This document shows positions 30,175 to 39,802 of a stretch of 64,000 nt of DNA, piece by piece. This DNA is from DASUBV01 sp963822485 (GTDB lineage: Bacteria > Actinomycetota > Actinomycetes > Streptosporangiales > Streptosporangiaceae), in the NCBI GenBank assembly GCA_963822485.1, contig CAWGHW010000031.1, positions 1,178,001-1,242,000 of the forward strand, written 5' to 3'. Within the stretch, counting starts at the first letter, position 1, and every line of letters begins with the position of its first letter. The notes under the pieces were generated by a model. That model was not told the origin of the DNA. It did no database searches and worked only from the letters and a program-made list of their open reading frames with translations. Both the position numbers and the translations under genes were made by a program.

Positions 30175-32356
30175 TCAGGAGGCCAGGGCCCTGGCCTGCG
30201 CCAGGACCCGGTCACCGGCCCGGATGAGGGCCGCGGCCCGGCCCGGGTTCAGCGTCCGGCCGTCGAAGGCCGCGCCCAGCAGCAGGGCGTGCATCCGCGC
30301 CGCGACCGCGTCGCGCTGCCGGCCGAGCCGGGCCAGCTGGCCCTCGATCCTGATGTAGGTCCGGTCACGGGCCGAGCGGCTGGCCAGCGCCCTGGTCGAG
30401 GCGGTCAGCGTGGCCAGCCCGAACGACCCGACCGGGGCCTCGAGCTGGGTGTAGAGCTGGCCGAGCCGGGTCAGCTCGGCGCGGTGGCGGCGCATTCCGG
30501 CGGGCAGCGCCGACGGCCGGAAGACCTCGCCCAGCACGCGGCCGTCGGGGGTGTAGTCGTCGCGCAGCCGCAGCAGCGCCATCATCGTGGGCTGGATGCT
30601 GGTGTGGTCGGACCAGACCGAGTTGTCCACGCCGCGGTGCGCGACGCCGGGCCCGACCAGGCCCAGCCAGGTGGTGGTGATCTGCGGGGCCGCCGTGCCG
30701 TGGTTCCAGGCATCGGTGCCCGCGGGCTCGGTGAAGCAGGTCTTGCCGCAGCTGGCCGAGCCGCTCGACAGCCAGAAGTTGTCGTTGCCGAACAGCACGA
30801 AGGACGGGGTGCGCCGGGGATCCCCGGTCACCATGTGCAGGATCTTCAGCTCGACGGGGTCGGCCAGGTACCGGGTCAGCGGCTGGGTCTTCCCGGTGAC
30901 CAGGTCCGTGCCGCGCAGCCGGGCCGTGGCCCGCTCCATGGCCCGGACCGGGGTGGTGGCGCCGCCGGGCTGGCCGTGCACGTAGATGGCGGGCGCGGAA
31001 TCAGCCTCCACGTCAAACGGGGTGTGGATGCCCTTCCTGGCCAGCAGCGCGGTCAGGTTGCCGTTGATCTCGCCGATCTTCTGGTAATGGCAGGCGACTT
31101 TGACGCCGTCGCAGCCGGCCGGGGTGGGCGCGCTGCCGACGAAATGGTCGCCCTCGTCGGCGGTGATCACGAACAGCGTGTTGGCCCTGGTGATGCCGTG
31201 CGCGGCCAGCGCACTGAAGAACTGGCCGAACGCGGTGTTGTACTCATGCAGCTGCCGCTCGTAGCCGGGCTGACCGGGGCCGAACGGCGTGCCGGCGGTG
31301 GATGAGTCGTGCAGGTCGCTGAGGTAGGTGTCGGTGACCGGCACGCCGTGCAGCTGCATGTCCAGGGTGTAGGCCAGCCCGTTGGTCGCGGTCATGCCGT
31401 CGTAGCCGGGGAACCCGGCCTGGCCGAAGGAGTCCTTGATGACCGTGCCGCCGAGGCTGCGCACCGGCCCGGACGGGCTGATCACCGGCTGGATGAACTT
31501 GTTCCCGTACAGGGCGTGGTAGCCGTGGTAGCCGCCGGGCTCGCCGGGCAGCACGTCGGGCCGTGACCCGCGGGCGCAGGCCACCGCGGCACGGGCGCAG
31601 TGCACGGCCAGGCCCATGAAGTCCGCGGTCGCCTGGGCCTGGCCCTTGGCGCTGGGGTTCTCGGCCTCCTTGGCCTCGGGGGAGTTCGCCCCGTACACGT
31701 GCGGCACGTCCGGCAGGGTGTTCTCCAGCTCGGTGTCGGCCCCGGCCACGGTGCCGAAGTTGCAGCCCGCGCGGGTGTAGGGCACCCACGGGGCGGGCGC
31801 GTTGCGGCCGCTGGCGCCGACCAGCGTGGGGGTGTGGTCGCCGACCGGCCGGGCGGCCAGGCCGGTGTCGTAGTCCACGATCGGATCGGTCCAGTAGGCG
31901 AATGACCCGGCCGTGTCGGTGACCCCGTCCGGCTTGTAGTAGTTGTACTCGTTGGCGATGGGCATGCCCTGGTCACTGCCGTACAGGCCGGACTCCGAGG
32001 TGACGATGTCGTCCGCGGTGTGGGCGATCAGCGGGGTGTGCTCGTGGCTGATCAGCGTGCCGTGGCCGGTGATGAACCTGAGCAGGTTCGGCATCTGCTC
32101 GAGGTCGCTGGGCACGTTCGGGTCATCCCGGCGGAAGTGCACGTTGTCGAACTGGATGTAGATGACGTGGCGGATCGAGTGATCGGGCCCGAGGGCGCAG
32201 CCGGCCGGGCGGCCGCGGTGGTGGCGGTGGTGGTGTCGCGGTGGTGGTGGTCGCGGTGGCGGTGGTCGTCGCGGTGGCTGCGGTGGCTGAGAATCCGACG
32301 GTCAGTGCTCCGGCCGCCAGTACGGCGAGCGCCCGAGCATGAGATCTGCCCTTCAT
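30175..32356 (-). CDS. Secreted alkaline-phosphatase-fold phosphoesterase/phosphodiesterase (frameshift in ACC tract)
   Basis: ATG at 32356 with AAGGGGA upstream. A signal peptide (RSHARALAVLAAGALTVGFS) leads into a low-complexity ACC/Thr tract, where one surplus base at about 32220-32290 shifts the frame. The mature enzyme then begins with HSIRHVIYIQFDNVHFRRDD, followed by HGTLISHEHTPLIAHTADD, KDSFGQAGFPGYDGM, TLFVITADEGDHF and TWLGLVGPGVAHRGVDNSVWSD, then a final SDHTSIQPTMMALL. These are metal-ligand-type motifs of the alkaline phosphatase superfamily, as in type I phosphodiesterases and phosphoglycerate-mutase-like enzymes. Full length would be about 726 aa, ending in a helical region of 90 residues. 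Substrate unknown. Slippage in the ACC tract is plausible. Confidence 0.75.
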
Positions 32357-32630
32357 GCCATCCCCTTAGGTGACTTTTACACTGCTGTAGTAGGGAGCAT
32401 GCCGCCGACAGCAAACCATTGCCTGGCGAGAACCGCATGAACGAGCCGTGGCGGACCGGTGAACCGCAGTCCCGGTCTGCGTAATGGCGCTGGTCTAAGG
32501 GCGACGGCGTGAAAGCGCTACCGGGCAGCGGCGAATAGAGGTAGGGGACCTCAGCGCCGGAAGGTAGTGACATGACGGAAAGATCCCGGTGACGACTGGG
32601 CCGCCCGGCGTCCGCCAGGAGGAGGCGCAC

Positions 32631-33203
32631 GTGCCCGAGGCGGGACAGCGCGCCTGCGAGGACGCCAGGGACATCGAGCTTTCGCTGGCCGAGCCGGACC
32701 GGTTCGGCGTGATCTTTGACCGCTACTACGCCGAGATCCACGGCTACGCCGCACGGCGACTGGGCCGCGACGCCGCCGACGACATCGCCGCCGACACGTT
32801 CCTGACCGCGTTCCGCCAGCGATGGCGGTTCGACGCGGGCCGGGGCATCGTGCGGGCCTGGCTCTACGGCATCGCGACCAACTACATCGGCCGGTACCAG
32901 CGCCACGAGGTCCGCGAGCTGCGGGCCCTGGGCCGGACTCCGGCCGCCGTGGCCGACGAGAGCCACGCGGACCTGGTCGCCGACCGGGTGACCGCCGGGG
33001 CGCTGCACCGCCAGCTGGCCGGGGCGCTGGCGGAGCTGTCCCGCGGTGACCGCGAGGTGCTGCTGCTCATCGCGCTGGGCGGGCTCAGCCACGCGGAGGT
33101 GGCCACGGCCCTCGGCATCCCGTACGGAACGGTCGGCTCCCGGCTGAGCCGGGCCCGCCGGAAGCTGCGCGACGGCCTGGCGGTCGCCCGGACTGTGACC
33201 TGA
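32631..33203 (+). CDS. ECF RNA polymerase sigma factor
   Basis: GTG at 32631 is preferred because AGGAGGAGG lies 5-6 nt upstream; an in-frame GTG at 32589 lacks such a site. 190 aa. Sigma-70 region 2 (FGVIFDRYYAEIHGYAARRL, DAADDIAADTFLTAFRQRW, GIVRAWLYGIATNYIGRYQR) and region 4 (LSRGDREVLLLIALGGLSHA, VGSRLSRARRKLRDGL) are complete. The following gene encodes a partner of a kind often paired with these ECF factors. The target genes could include the lysyl oxidase just beyond. No clear autoregulated promoter was identified. Confidence 0.9.
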   Translation: MPEAGQRACEDARDIELSLAEPDRFGVIFDRYYAEIHGYAARRLGRDAADDIAADTFLTAFRQRWRFDAGRGIVRAWLYGIATNYIGRYQRHEVRELRALGRTPAAVADESHADLVADRVTAGALHRQLAGALAELSRGDREVLLLIALGGLSHAEVATALGIPYGTVGSRLSRARRKLRDGLAVARTVT

Positions 33204-33222
33204 TCGGAGAGGACAGCAAACG

Positions 33223-34539
33223 ATGGACGAACTTCAGCTCCTCAGCGAGCTGCTACCGCCGGCGCCGCCGCCCAGCCCGGAGGCCATCGCCACGGCGCGG
33301 GCCCGGCTGACGGTCGGGCCGTCACCGGCGCGACCCAGGCTGGTCCGGGCCGGGACCGGCCGGGGTCGGCCGCGCGGATGGGTGCTCGCCGCTACGGCCG
33401 CGGGCGTCGCGGCCGCGCTGGCGGCGGTCACGCTGACCGCCGGGGGGACCTCGGCGCCCGCGGCCCGGCTCAGCGTCTTCCGGCTGCCGCCCGGCGCCGT
33501 CGGCACCGGGCCGGGCACGGCCGCAGACGCCCGGCGGATCCTGCTCACCGCGGCCACGACCGTGGCCCGCGGTGGCCCGACGGCCAGCGGCCGGTACTGG
33601 GTGTCGCCTGCGGTGGCCGGCAACTTCATCCCGGTCGGCCACGGCGACGACCACTACCTGATCCTGGAGAAGAGCATCAACGACCAGTACATGGCCACCA
33701 AGTTCCGTGCATGGAGCCCGCAGGTCGTCCAGCAGCTGGGCGTCCAGCTGGCCTCGCCGGCTGACCGGGCCGCCTGGCAGCGCGCGGGCTCGCCTACTAC
33801 CTGGCATGTCGACCAGGAGTACGGCCTGGATACGCCGCAGGGGCCGTCCATGGAGAACCTGTTCGCCGTCAAGGCCGGACGCGACCCGCTGCCGTTCGAC
33901 ATGGGCGCCACGTCGACCAACAAGCCCTTCGTGATCGGCAACTCGGTTCTGTCCGCGCGCCAGCTGCTGGCTCTGCCCGCCTCGCCCGGCCCGCTCCGGC
34001 GGCTGCTGCTCGGCGGCGGCGACGGGGGCTGGCCCGGAGGCGACAGCTCCTACCTCTTCCAGACCGTGCCCATGGCCCTGGACCTGCCCGTCACCCCCGC
34101 CGTCAGGGCGGCGCTGTACCGGCTGCTGGCCTCGCTGCCAGGGGTGCGCAGCGCGGGCCAGGTCCGCGACGTGGCTGGCCAGCTCGGCCAGGCCGTCACC
34201 CTGACCGGCCGGTACGCGCCGTGCGGGCACTACTCGCTCGGGCGGTTCGTGCAGACGGGCACGCGGTGGCTGACCGGGACTACCCGGCAGGGCAAGCACA
34301 TCCGGATGAAGGAGCCAATCGGGCACCAGGTCGGGGGGTGGATGTTCTCCTCCTGCGTGGTCCAGCAGCGCCTGGTCATCAATCCGGCCAAAGGCCTGCC
34401 GATGGCCCAGGAACTCCGGTACGTCAAGCTGCCGGCCGGCCACGCCTGGTCCGCGCCGGGCGGCCTCTTCTCGTACGAGATCTTCGGGACGCCGCACTGG
34501 ACCAGCGCCCTGCCGCACCGCAGCCCCACCGGCCGATGA
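33223..34539 (+). CDS. CU044_5270-type membrane protein paired with the ECF sigma factor
   Basis: ATG at 33223, 19 bp after the sigma gene; 438 aa. The N-terminus MDELQLLSELLPP followed by a Pro-rich cytosolic segment, one membrane helix (WVLAATAAGVAAALAAVTL) and a large extracytoplasmic domain is the pattern of the CU044_5270 family linked to ECF sigma genes in actinobacteria. Extracellular elements include ARRILLTAATTVARG, GRYWVSP, the repeated ALYRLLASLPGVRSAGQVRD block and, near the end, AQELRYVKLPAGHAWSAPGG. It may act as an anti-sigma factor, but the zinc ASDs of classical anti-sigma proteins are not seen. Function inferred from position. Confidence 0.75.
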   Translation: MDELQLLSELLPPAPPPSPEAIATARARLTVGPSPARPRLVRAGTGRGRPRGWVLAATAAGVAAALAAVTLTAGGTSAPAARLSVFRLPPGAVGTGPGTAADARRILLTAATTVARGGPTASGRYWVSPAVAGNFIPVGHGDDHYLILEKSINDQYMATKFRAWSPQVVQQLGVQLASPADRAAWQRAGSPTTWHVDQEYGLDTPQGPSMENLFAVKAGRDPLPFDMGATSTNKPFVIGNSVLSARQLLALPASPGPLRRLLLGGGDGGWPGGDSSYLFQTVPMALDLPVTPAVRAALYRLLASLPGVRSAGQVRDVAGQLGQAVTLTGRYAPCGHYSLGRFVQTGTRWLTGTTRQGKHIRMKEPIGHQVGGWMFSSCVVQQRLVINPAKGLPMAQELRYVKLPAGHAWSAPGGLFSYEIFGTPHWTSALPHRSPTGR

Positions 34540-34556
34540 CGGAGGGACGAGAGTTC

Positions 34557-36083
34557 ATGAGACAGGGACGACCCGGCCGGGCGATCCCGGCCCTGGCCGC
34601 CGGGCTGACCGCGCTTGTGCTGTCCACCGGCCTGGCCGCGGGTGCCCCAGCCCTCGGGTCCGTGGCCGCCGGGCGCCCGGCCGCGGGGCGCTCGGCCGCG
34701 GGGCCCCGGCTCCGGCTCATCGTGGCCCAGCACCGGATCGACATACCGAGGTACGGCAAGCAGGTTGTGGTCGACCCCGGCATCTGGGTCGGCGCCCTGG
34801 AGCGCGCGCTGCGGATCGACGCGGGCCGGGTCAGCTACACCAGGCCGGTGACGATCCGCCAGGTCATCACGACCGCGTCGGGAGCGACCCGGACGAGGCG
34901 GATGCCGGACTGGATGAACGCCGGTTCTGGCCGGCTCCGCGACTTCGGCCGGGTGACGGTGCGCAACTCCCACGGCCGGGTGGTCGGCTCCCACACCTTC
35001 AACTTCTGCCCGGATAGCAACTACCCGGAGCGGGCCGGGCCGGGCAGCGCCGCGAAGTCGATCTTCCCCTCCGGGTGCTACCAGGAGTTGTTCCAGCTCG
35101 GCATGGTGTCGGGCATTGCCAGGGGCTGGGCCGTGGATCCGGCCTTGCAGAGCTTCCAGGGCCAGTCGCCGTTCGTCTTCAAGCTCCCGCTCGGCACCTA
35201 TCACGTGAGCGAGACCATCCAGCCCGGCTACGCCCGGTTCTTCGGCATCCCGGCCAGGGACACCACGGCCACGGTGATCGGGCACGTGGTGAAGGGCACG
35301 CCAGGCGGCTTCCGCCCGGCCTGGCGCCGCCCGGCCCCGGCCCGGGCGCTGCCGTCGCTGCCGCGTGAGGTGCCGCTGCTGCGGCACGTGCCCGCGGACG
35401 CGCTGCCCGACCTAGTGCCGCTGCCGTCGTGGGACATCAGCACCTCCCACGTGAACAAGACCAAGCAGGACTTCCTCGACTTCGGTGCCACCGTGTGGGT
35501 CGGCGGCCACTCGCCACTGGACGTGGAAGGCTTCCGTCGGCCCGGCTCGACGGTCATGAAGGCCTACCAGTACTACTGGCACGACGGGCACATCGTGGGC
35601 CGCACCCCGGCGGGCACCATGTTCTTCGACAACCAGAAGGGCCACCACCACTGGCACTTCCAGCAGTTCGCCAAGTACGTGCTGCTCAACGCCAGCAAGA
35701 AGGTCGCCGTCCGCAGCGAGAAGGTCGGCTTCTGTATCGGCCCCACCGACGCCATCGACCTGACCTTGCCGCACGCCGACTGGAACCCGCCGCTCATCGG
35801 GCTGGCCAGCCTGTGCGGCCAGCCGACGGCGCTATGGGTGCAGGAGTACATGCCGATCGGCTGGGGCGACACCTACAGTCAGTTCAAGGCCGGGCAGGCC
35901 TTCAACATCACCCACCTGGCCGACGGCACCTACTACATCGAGATCATCGCCAACCCCGAGCACCTGCTCCACGAGGTCACCCGGGCCAACGACGTCTCGC
36001 TGCGCAAGGTCATCATCACCGGCCCCGCCGGGCACCGGCACGTCCGCGTGCCCGCCTGGCACGGCATCGACCCCGAGGGCTGA
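34557..36083 (+). CDS. Secreted lysyl oxidase-like copper amine oxidase
   Basis: ATG at 34557, 17 bp after the previous gene; 508 aa with a signal peptide (RAIPALAAGLTALVLSTGLA). The C-terminal domain, from about residue 300, is of lysyl-oxidase type: HSPLDVEGFRRPGSTVMKAY, YYWHDGHIVG, the copper-binding histidine cluster KGHHHWHFQQFAKYVLL, KVGFCIGPTDAIDL and a final TYYIEIIANPEHLLHEVTRAND. The first 270 residues are a less recognisable beta-rich part. Lysyl oxidases oxidise lysine side chains of extracellular proteins and crosslink them. Operon position behind an ECF sigma and its partner suggests envelope-stress control. The quinone cofactor residues were not individually confirmed. Confidence 0.82.
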   Translation: MRQGRPGRAIPALAAGLTALVLSTGLAAGAPALGSVAAGRPAAGRSAAGPRLRLIVAQHRIDIPRYGKQVVVDPGIWVGALERALRIDAGRVSYTRPVTIRQVITTASGATRTRRMPDWMNAGSGRLRDFGRVTVRNSHGRVVGSHTFNFCPDSNYPERAGPGSAAKSIFPSGCYQELFQLGMVSGIARGWAVDPALQSFQGQSPFVFKLPLGTYHVSETIQPGYARFFGIPARDTTATVIGHVVKGTPGGFRPAWRRPAPARALPSLPREVPLLRHVPADALPDLVPLPSWDISTSHVNKTKQDFLDFGATVWVGGHSPLDVEGFRRPGSTVMKAYQYYWHDGHIVGRTPAGTMFFDNQKGHHHWHFQQFAKYVLLNASKKVAVRSEKVGFCIGPTDAIDLTLPHADWNPPLIGLASLCGQPTALWVQEYMPIGWGDTYSQFKAGQAFNITHLADGTYYIEIIANPEHLLHEVTRANDVSLRKVIITGPAGHRHVRVPAWHGIDPEG

Positions 36084-36119
36084 GCCGCCCCGGCCGCGCG
36101 CCCGGCCGGGCGGGCGGCT
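36083..36119 (+). terminator. GC-rich hairpin after the lysyl oxidase gene
   Basis: AGCCGCC plus CCGGCCG pairs with CGGCCGG and GGCGGCT around CGCGCC; the 3' arm carries a short extra bulge. It starts at the last base of the lysyl oxidase stop codon, so is a likely terminator for the sigma-partner-oxidase operon. Confidence 0.55.
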
Positions 36120-36312
36120 AGGACGTTTCATAACGGCAGGGCTGCGACTTTTTGGTCGCGGTGGTGTGTACCGGCCGGGTGAGCGCCAGTGACTGGGAAT
36201 AGCTGCCTCGCCCTCGCTGATGTGTTCGTCTGGGTCGTCAGAATGTCAGAGGCGGGCGCTACTGTTATCGAAGACGACAAACAGACGCCGCTACGCGGAG
36301 GAGGTGATCCAG

Positions 36313-38595
36313 GTGCCAGCTCCCGCCACCACGGATCACGACTCCCGCCGCCCGGGGCTGGCCTGGTCGCATGAGCTGGACCTGGCGCAGTTGCTGGCCG
36401 CGGTCGGCGCCGCCCAGCTCGGCGCGGCCGGTGACGAGACTGCCGCTGCCGAGGAGGCCGCCGCGGCCGATGCGGCGGCGGAGGCGGGTGCCGCCGCGTG
36501 ATCTGACCGGAGTGGTCGCGGATCAGCTGCCTCCTGGTCCGGCGCTGGCCGCGTGCCTGTCCGGCGCCGACCCCGCGGCGCTGTCGGAATGGGACCTGCC
36601 GGGTGTCGCCTCGGCGTTCCGCCGGCTGGCCGCGTGGGCGCAGGCCGGGGAGCTCGCCGCGGTCGCGGAGATGGCCTCGCGCACCGCCGCCCGTGATGAC
36701 CACGTCCGCGTCGACGCCGACGGCCGCCCCGAGCAGGTCACTCCCGCGGCGGGGTCGACGGTGGGCCTGGAGCTGGTCATGTCCCACCCGGCGGCGATGG
36801 CCTGGACCGGCCTCGGGGTGACGCTGCGGTGGCGGCTCGCCGCCACCTGGGCCGCGCTGTCCGCCGGGACCATCGACCTGTACCGGGCGCGCCTCATCGC
36901 CGAGGCGACCAGCCCGCTGGATGATGACACCGCCCGCGCCGTCGAATCCGCAGGTGCTGCCGAAGGCCGGGCGGGCAGACCAGCGGGCAGCTGCGGGTGG
37001 CGCTGCGCCGCGCGGTGATCGCCGCTGACCCGGAGGGCGCGGAGCAGCGCCGCCGGGAGGCGCAGCGGCACGCGAAGGTGAGCTTGTACCCGGATCCGGA
37101 GGGCACGGCGACGCTGGCGGCGACGCGGCTGCCGGGAGTCCACGCGGCGGCGGGGATGGCCCGGCTGACCGCGATCGCGCGGGCGATGAAGTCGGCCGGG
37201 ATGGGCGGCGGCCTGGACTTCCTGCGCTCGGTCGCGCTGATCGGCCTGCTGCTGGGCACCCTGCCCCTGGTCCCCCCGCCCGCCGGTGACCCCGGCCCGC
37301 CCGGTCCCACCGACCCCGACCCTGACGCAGGCGGCCCCACCGACCCTGGCGACAGCGGGCCCGGCCCCGGCGACCCTGAGCGGCTCGGGCGGCCCCGGCC
37401 CCGGCGGCCCTGACTCCGCGGCCGGCGCCCCTGCCACGCCGACCACCCCGGCCCTGAGCCCGGCGATCCTGGCCTGGGCGGCTCCGGCCACTCCTGCCCC
37501 GGCGGCGATGAGGGCGCCGCGGACGACGACCGCGCCCCGCGGCCGGACGAGCCGATGCCGCCCGACCCCGGTCCGCCCGACCCCGGTCCGCCCGACCCCG
37601 GTCCGCCCGACGATCCTGGCGACGCTGAGTACCTCGACGATGAGGACTTCGACGATGGCCCCTTCGCCCCCGGCCCGCCGGGCGCCTGGCCGCCACTGCC
37701 CGCCACCGCCGCCCAGATCCCCCCGTTCCTCGGCCAGCCACCACCTGGCCACCCGCCCCCCGCCAGTCACTCACCCCCCGCAAGCCGCCCGCCACCCAGC
37801 CGCCCCCCGCCTCGCGGCCTGCCCGCCCGGCCGCCGCCGGGCCTGCTGGACCTGGTCATCTCCTGGCGCGCCCTCAACGGCGACCCCGCCGGCCCGGCCA
37901 CCCTGAGCCGCATCGGCCCCATCACCGGCGGGCAGGCCCGGCTGCTCGCCCTCACCGCCGCCGCTGACCCGCACGCCCGCTGGCAGGTCATCCTCACCGA
38001 CCCCGACGGCTACGCCATCGCCACCGAGACCATCCGCCGCCGCCACCGGCGCGGCCGGGCCGGCCGGCCCGCCGGGGTCACCGGCCAGGTCACCGTCACC
38101 ATCCCCGCCGCCGTCCTGGACCAGCTCGCCGACACCCAGCCCCCCGGCCCCGCACCCGCCGGCACCACCGGCACGGCACAGCCCGGCACGACCGGGATCC
38201 GGGCCGCGGTGCTGCGCGCCGCCCGCCGCGCCCAGGCCCGCGCCCAGCGGCAGGCCGCCGCGGACGCCGCCGCGCCCGGCGGCTGCGCCCACACCACCGC
38301 CACCCCCGCCTACCGGCCCACCACCAAGATCCGCGACCACGTCACCGCCCGGGACCAGACCTGCCGCCACCCCCGCTGCCGCCAGCCCGCCCGCCACACC
38401 GACCTCGACCACACCACCCCCTGGCATAAGGGCGGACCCACCTGCCAGTGCAACCTCGGCGGCTACTGCCGCACCCATCACCAGATCAAGCAACTCCCCG
38501 GCTGGACCCTCACCCAGCCCAAGCCGGGCCACTTCCAGCTCACCACCCCAGCCGGGCGGACCTACATCACCACGCCCGACCCCTATCCCGCCTGA
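36313..38595 (+). pseudogene. DUF222-HNH endonuclease family (13E12-like) gene with several frameshifts
   Basis: GTG at 36313 with GGAGGAG 9 nt upstream starts VPAPATTDHDSRRPG. The DUF222 part then appears in successive frames: LAQLLAAVGAAQLGAAG; after a shift near 36495, DLTGVVADQLPPGP to DDDTARAVES; after shifts near 36945 and 36985, QLRVALRRAVIAADPEGA and on. A Pro/Gly-rich linker (37265-37830) contains another frame change and three exact 15-bp repeats. The last part is intact: LLALTAAADPHARWQVILTD, then HNH with CRHPRCRQPARHTDLDHTTP and CNLGGYCRTHHQIK. DUF222-HNH genes are abundant in actinobacteria and are often linked to mobile or selfish DNA; the function is uncertain. At least four lesions make this a pseudogene or poorly assembled repeat-rich gene. 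Confidence 0.8.
37561..37605 (+). repeat. Three exact 15-bp tandem repeats coding PDPGP
   Basis: CCCGACCCCGGTCCG occurs three times head to tail inside the proline-rich linker of the DUF222-HNH gene. Repeats like this can vary in copy number and cause misassembly, which fits the frame changes next to it. Confidence 0.85.
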
Positions 38596-38607
38596 CCCCA
38601 GCTGGGG
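38596..38607. terminator. Palindrome CCCCAGCTGGGG between convergent genes
   Basis: A 12-bp perfect palindrome directly after the HNH stop and before the end of the convergent LigD-type gene. It could act as a weak bidirectional terminator or a protein site. Confidence 0.3.
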
Positions 38608-38652
38608 GATCGCGATCAACCACTGGCTGCCCCACCGCTTGCGAAACGTGCT

Positions 38653-39576
38653 CTAGTCGAGGCCGTCGCGGTCGGCCCAGGCCAGCAGGGTGTCGATGGA
38701 GTAGGCGGTGTCGTCGATGCCCCGGTGCAGGTCGCCGAGCCGGGCGAAGCGGGCGGGCACGGTGGCGATGGTGAACTCCCGCGGCTCCACGTCGTCGATC
38801 TCGTCCCAGGCCACCGGCGTGGACACGGTCGCCTCGGGCACGCCGCGCACCGAGTAGGCGCTGGCGATGGTGTGGTCCCTGGTGTTCTGGTTGTAGTCCA
38901 CGAACAGCTTGGCCGGGTCGCGGTCCTTGCGCCACCAGGTGGTGGTCACCTCGTCCGGCGCACGGCGCTCGACCTCCCTGGCGAACGCGTGCGCGGCCCG
39001 GCGCAGCTCGGCGAAGCTCCACCGCGGCTCGATCCGCACGTACACGTGCAGGCCATGGCCCCCGGAGGTCTTGGGCCAGCCGACGGCGCCCAGCTCGTCC
39101 AGCAGCTCGTGCACGGTGCGGGCCACCCGGCGCACGGTGCCGAACCCGCACTGCGGCATGGGGTCCAGGTCGATGCGCCATTCATCGGGCCGCTCGGTGT
39201 CGGCGCGGCGGGAGTTCCACGGGTGGAACTCCACGGTGGACATCTGCACCGCCCACACCACGCTGGCCAGCTCGGTCACGCACAGCTCGTCGGCGTGCCG
39301 GCCGTACCGCGGGAAGTCGACGCGGACCGTCTCCAGCCAGTCGGGCGCGCCGGCCGGGATCCGCTTCTGGTGCACCTTCTCCCCGGCCACCCCGGACGGG
39401 AAGCGGTGCATCATGCAGGGCCGCTCGCGCAGCGCGCGGACGATCCCGTCGCCGACCGACAGGTAGTAGTTCACCAGGTCAAGCTTGGTCTCCCCGCGGG
39501 CCGGGAAGTACACCCGGTCCGGGTTCGTGATCCGCACCACCCGGCCCCCGACCTCGACCTCCGCCGCTGCGCTCAT
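38653..39576 (-). CDS. Stand-alone LigD-type DNA polymerase/primase domain protein
   Basis: ATG at 39576; 307 aa. All landmarks of the archaeo-eukaryotic-primase polymerase domain of bacterial LigD are present: VRITNPDRVYFP, STVEFHPWNSR, EWRIDLDPMPQ (catalytic acidic pair), TSGGHGLHVYVRIEP, and FVDYNQNTRDHTIASAYSVR. No ligase or phosphoesterase domain is attached. Such stand-alone PolD proteins occur next to Ku and ligase genes in non-homologous end joining, or separately in actinobacteria, and add ribonucleotides or fill gaps. No Ku or ligase gene is in the window, so it is a dispersed member. The polypeptide is intact. Confidence 0.9.
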   Translation of the reverse strand: MSAAAEVEVGGRVVRITNPDRVYFPARGETKLDLVNYYLSVGDGIVRALRERPCMMHRFPSGVAGEKVHQKRIPAGAPDWLETVRVDFPRYGRHADELCVTELASVVWAVQMSTVEFHPWNSRRADTERPDEWRIDLDPMPQCGFGTVRRVARTVHELLDELGAVGWPKTSGGHGLHVYVRIEPRWSFAELRRAAHAFAREVERRAPDEVTTTWWRKDRDPAKLFVDYNQNTRDHTIASAYSVRGVPEATVSTPVAWDEIDDVEPREFTIATVPARFARLGDLHRGIDDTAYSIDTLLAWADRDGLD

Positions 39577-39620
39577 ACCCAGAAGCTAGCCGCTCGCGGC
39601 GGCGCGCGGCCCGGCAGGCG

Positions 39621-39650
39621 GGCCCGGAGCGGCCCGGAGCGGCCCGGAGC
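39621..39650 (+). repeat. Three 10-bp tandem repeats (GGCCCGGAGC)
   Basis: GGCCCGGAGC is repeated exactly three times, with a partial fourth copy (CGG-CCT) after it, in the space between the LigD-type gene and a short gene remnant. No function is proposed. Confidence 0.7.
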
Positions 39651-39781
39651 CGGCCTCATCATGGAGCCCGGCCGGACAGGAATATGCGGCAATGCCGCTG
39701 GCGGCGGGCAAGACCGTGGCCTCGGTGACCCTGCCGACCAACTTCAACCTGCATGTGTTCGCGATCGCCACGGGAGGCTGA
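39651..39781 (+). pseudogene. C-terminal remnant of a secreted carbohydrate-active-type protein
   Basis: A frame without a good start runs to TGA 39779-39781 and reads about 30-40 residues, ending YAAMPLAAGKTVASVTLP then NFNLHVFAIATGG. The 'KTVASVTLP...LHVFAIA' tail is like the final strand of beta-sandwich domains at the ends of secreted actinobacterial glycosidases and related proteins. The remainder of such a gene is not found upstream; the LigD-type gene is there in the opposite direction. Probably left after a deletion. Confidence 0.45.
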
Positions 39782-39802
39782 TGCTCGCCGTATGGCAGCC
39801 TG

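Noticed and set aside
36083..36119. Riboswitch or structured RNA near 36.1 kb
   Set aside because: The stem is a plain GC hairpin following a stop codon and fits a terminator; no conserved riboswitch core was seen.
37555..38595. Independent HNH endonuclease gene starting in the proline-rich region
   Set aside because: DUF222 sequence upstream in other frames shows that it is the C-terminal part of one longer gene.
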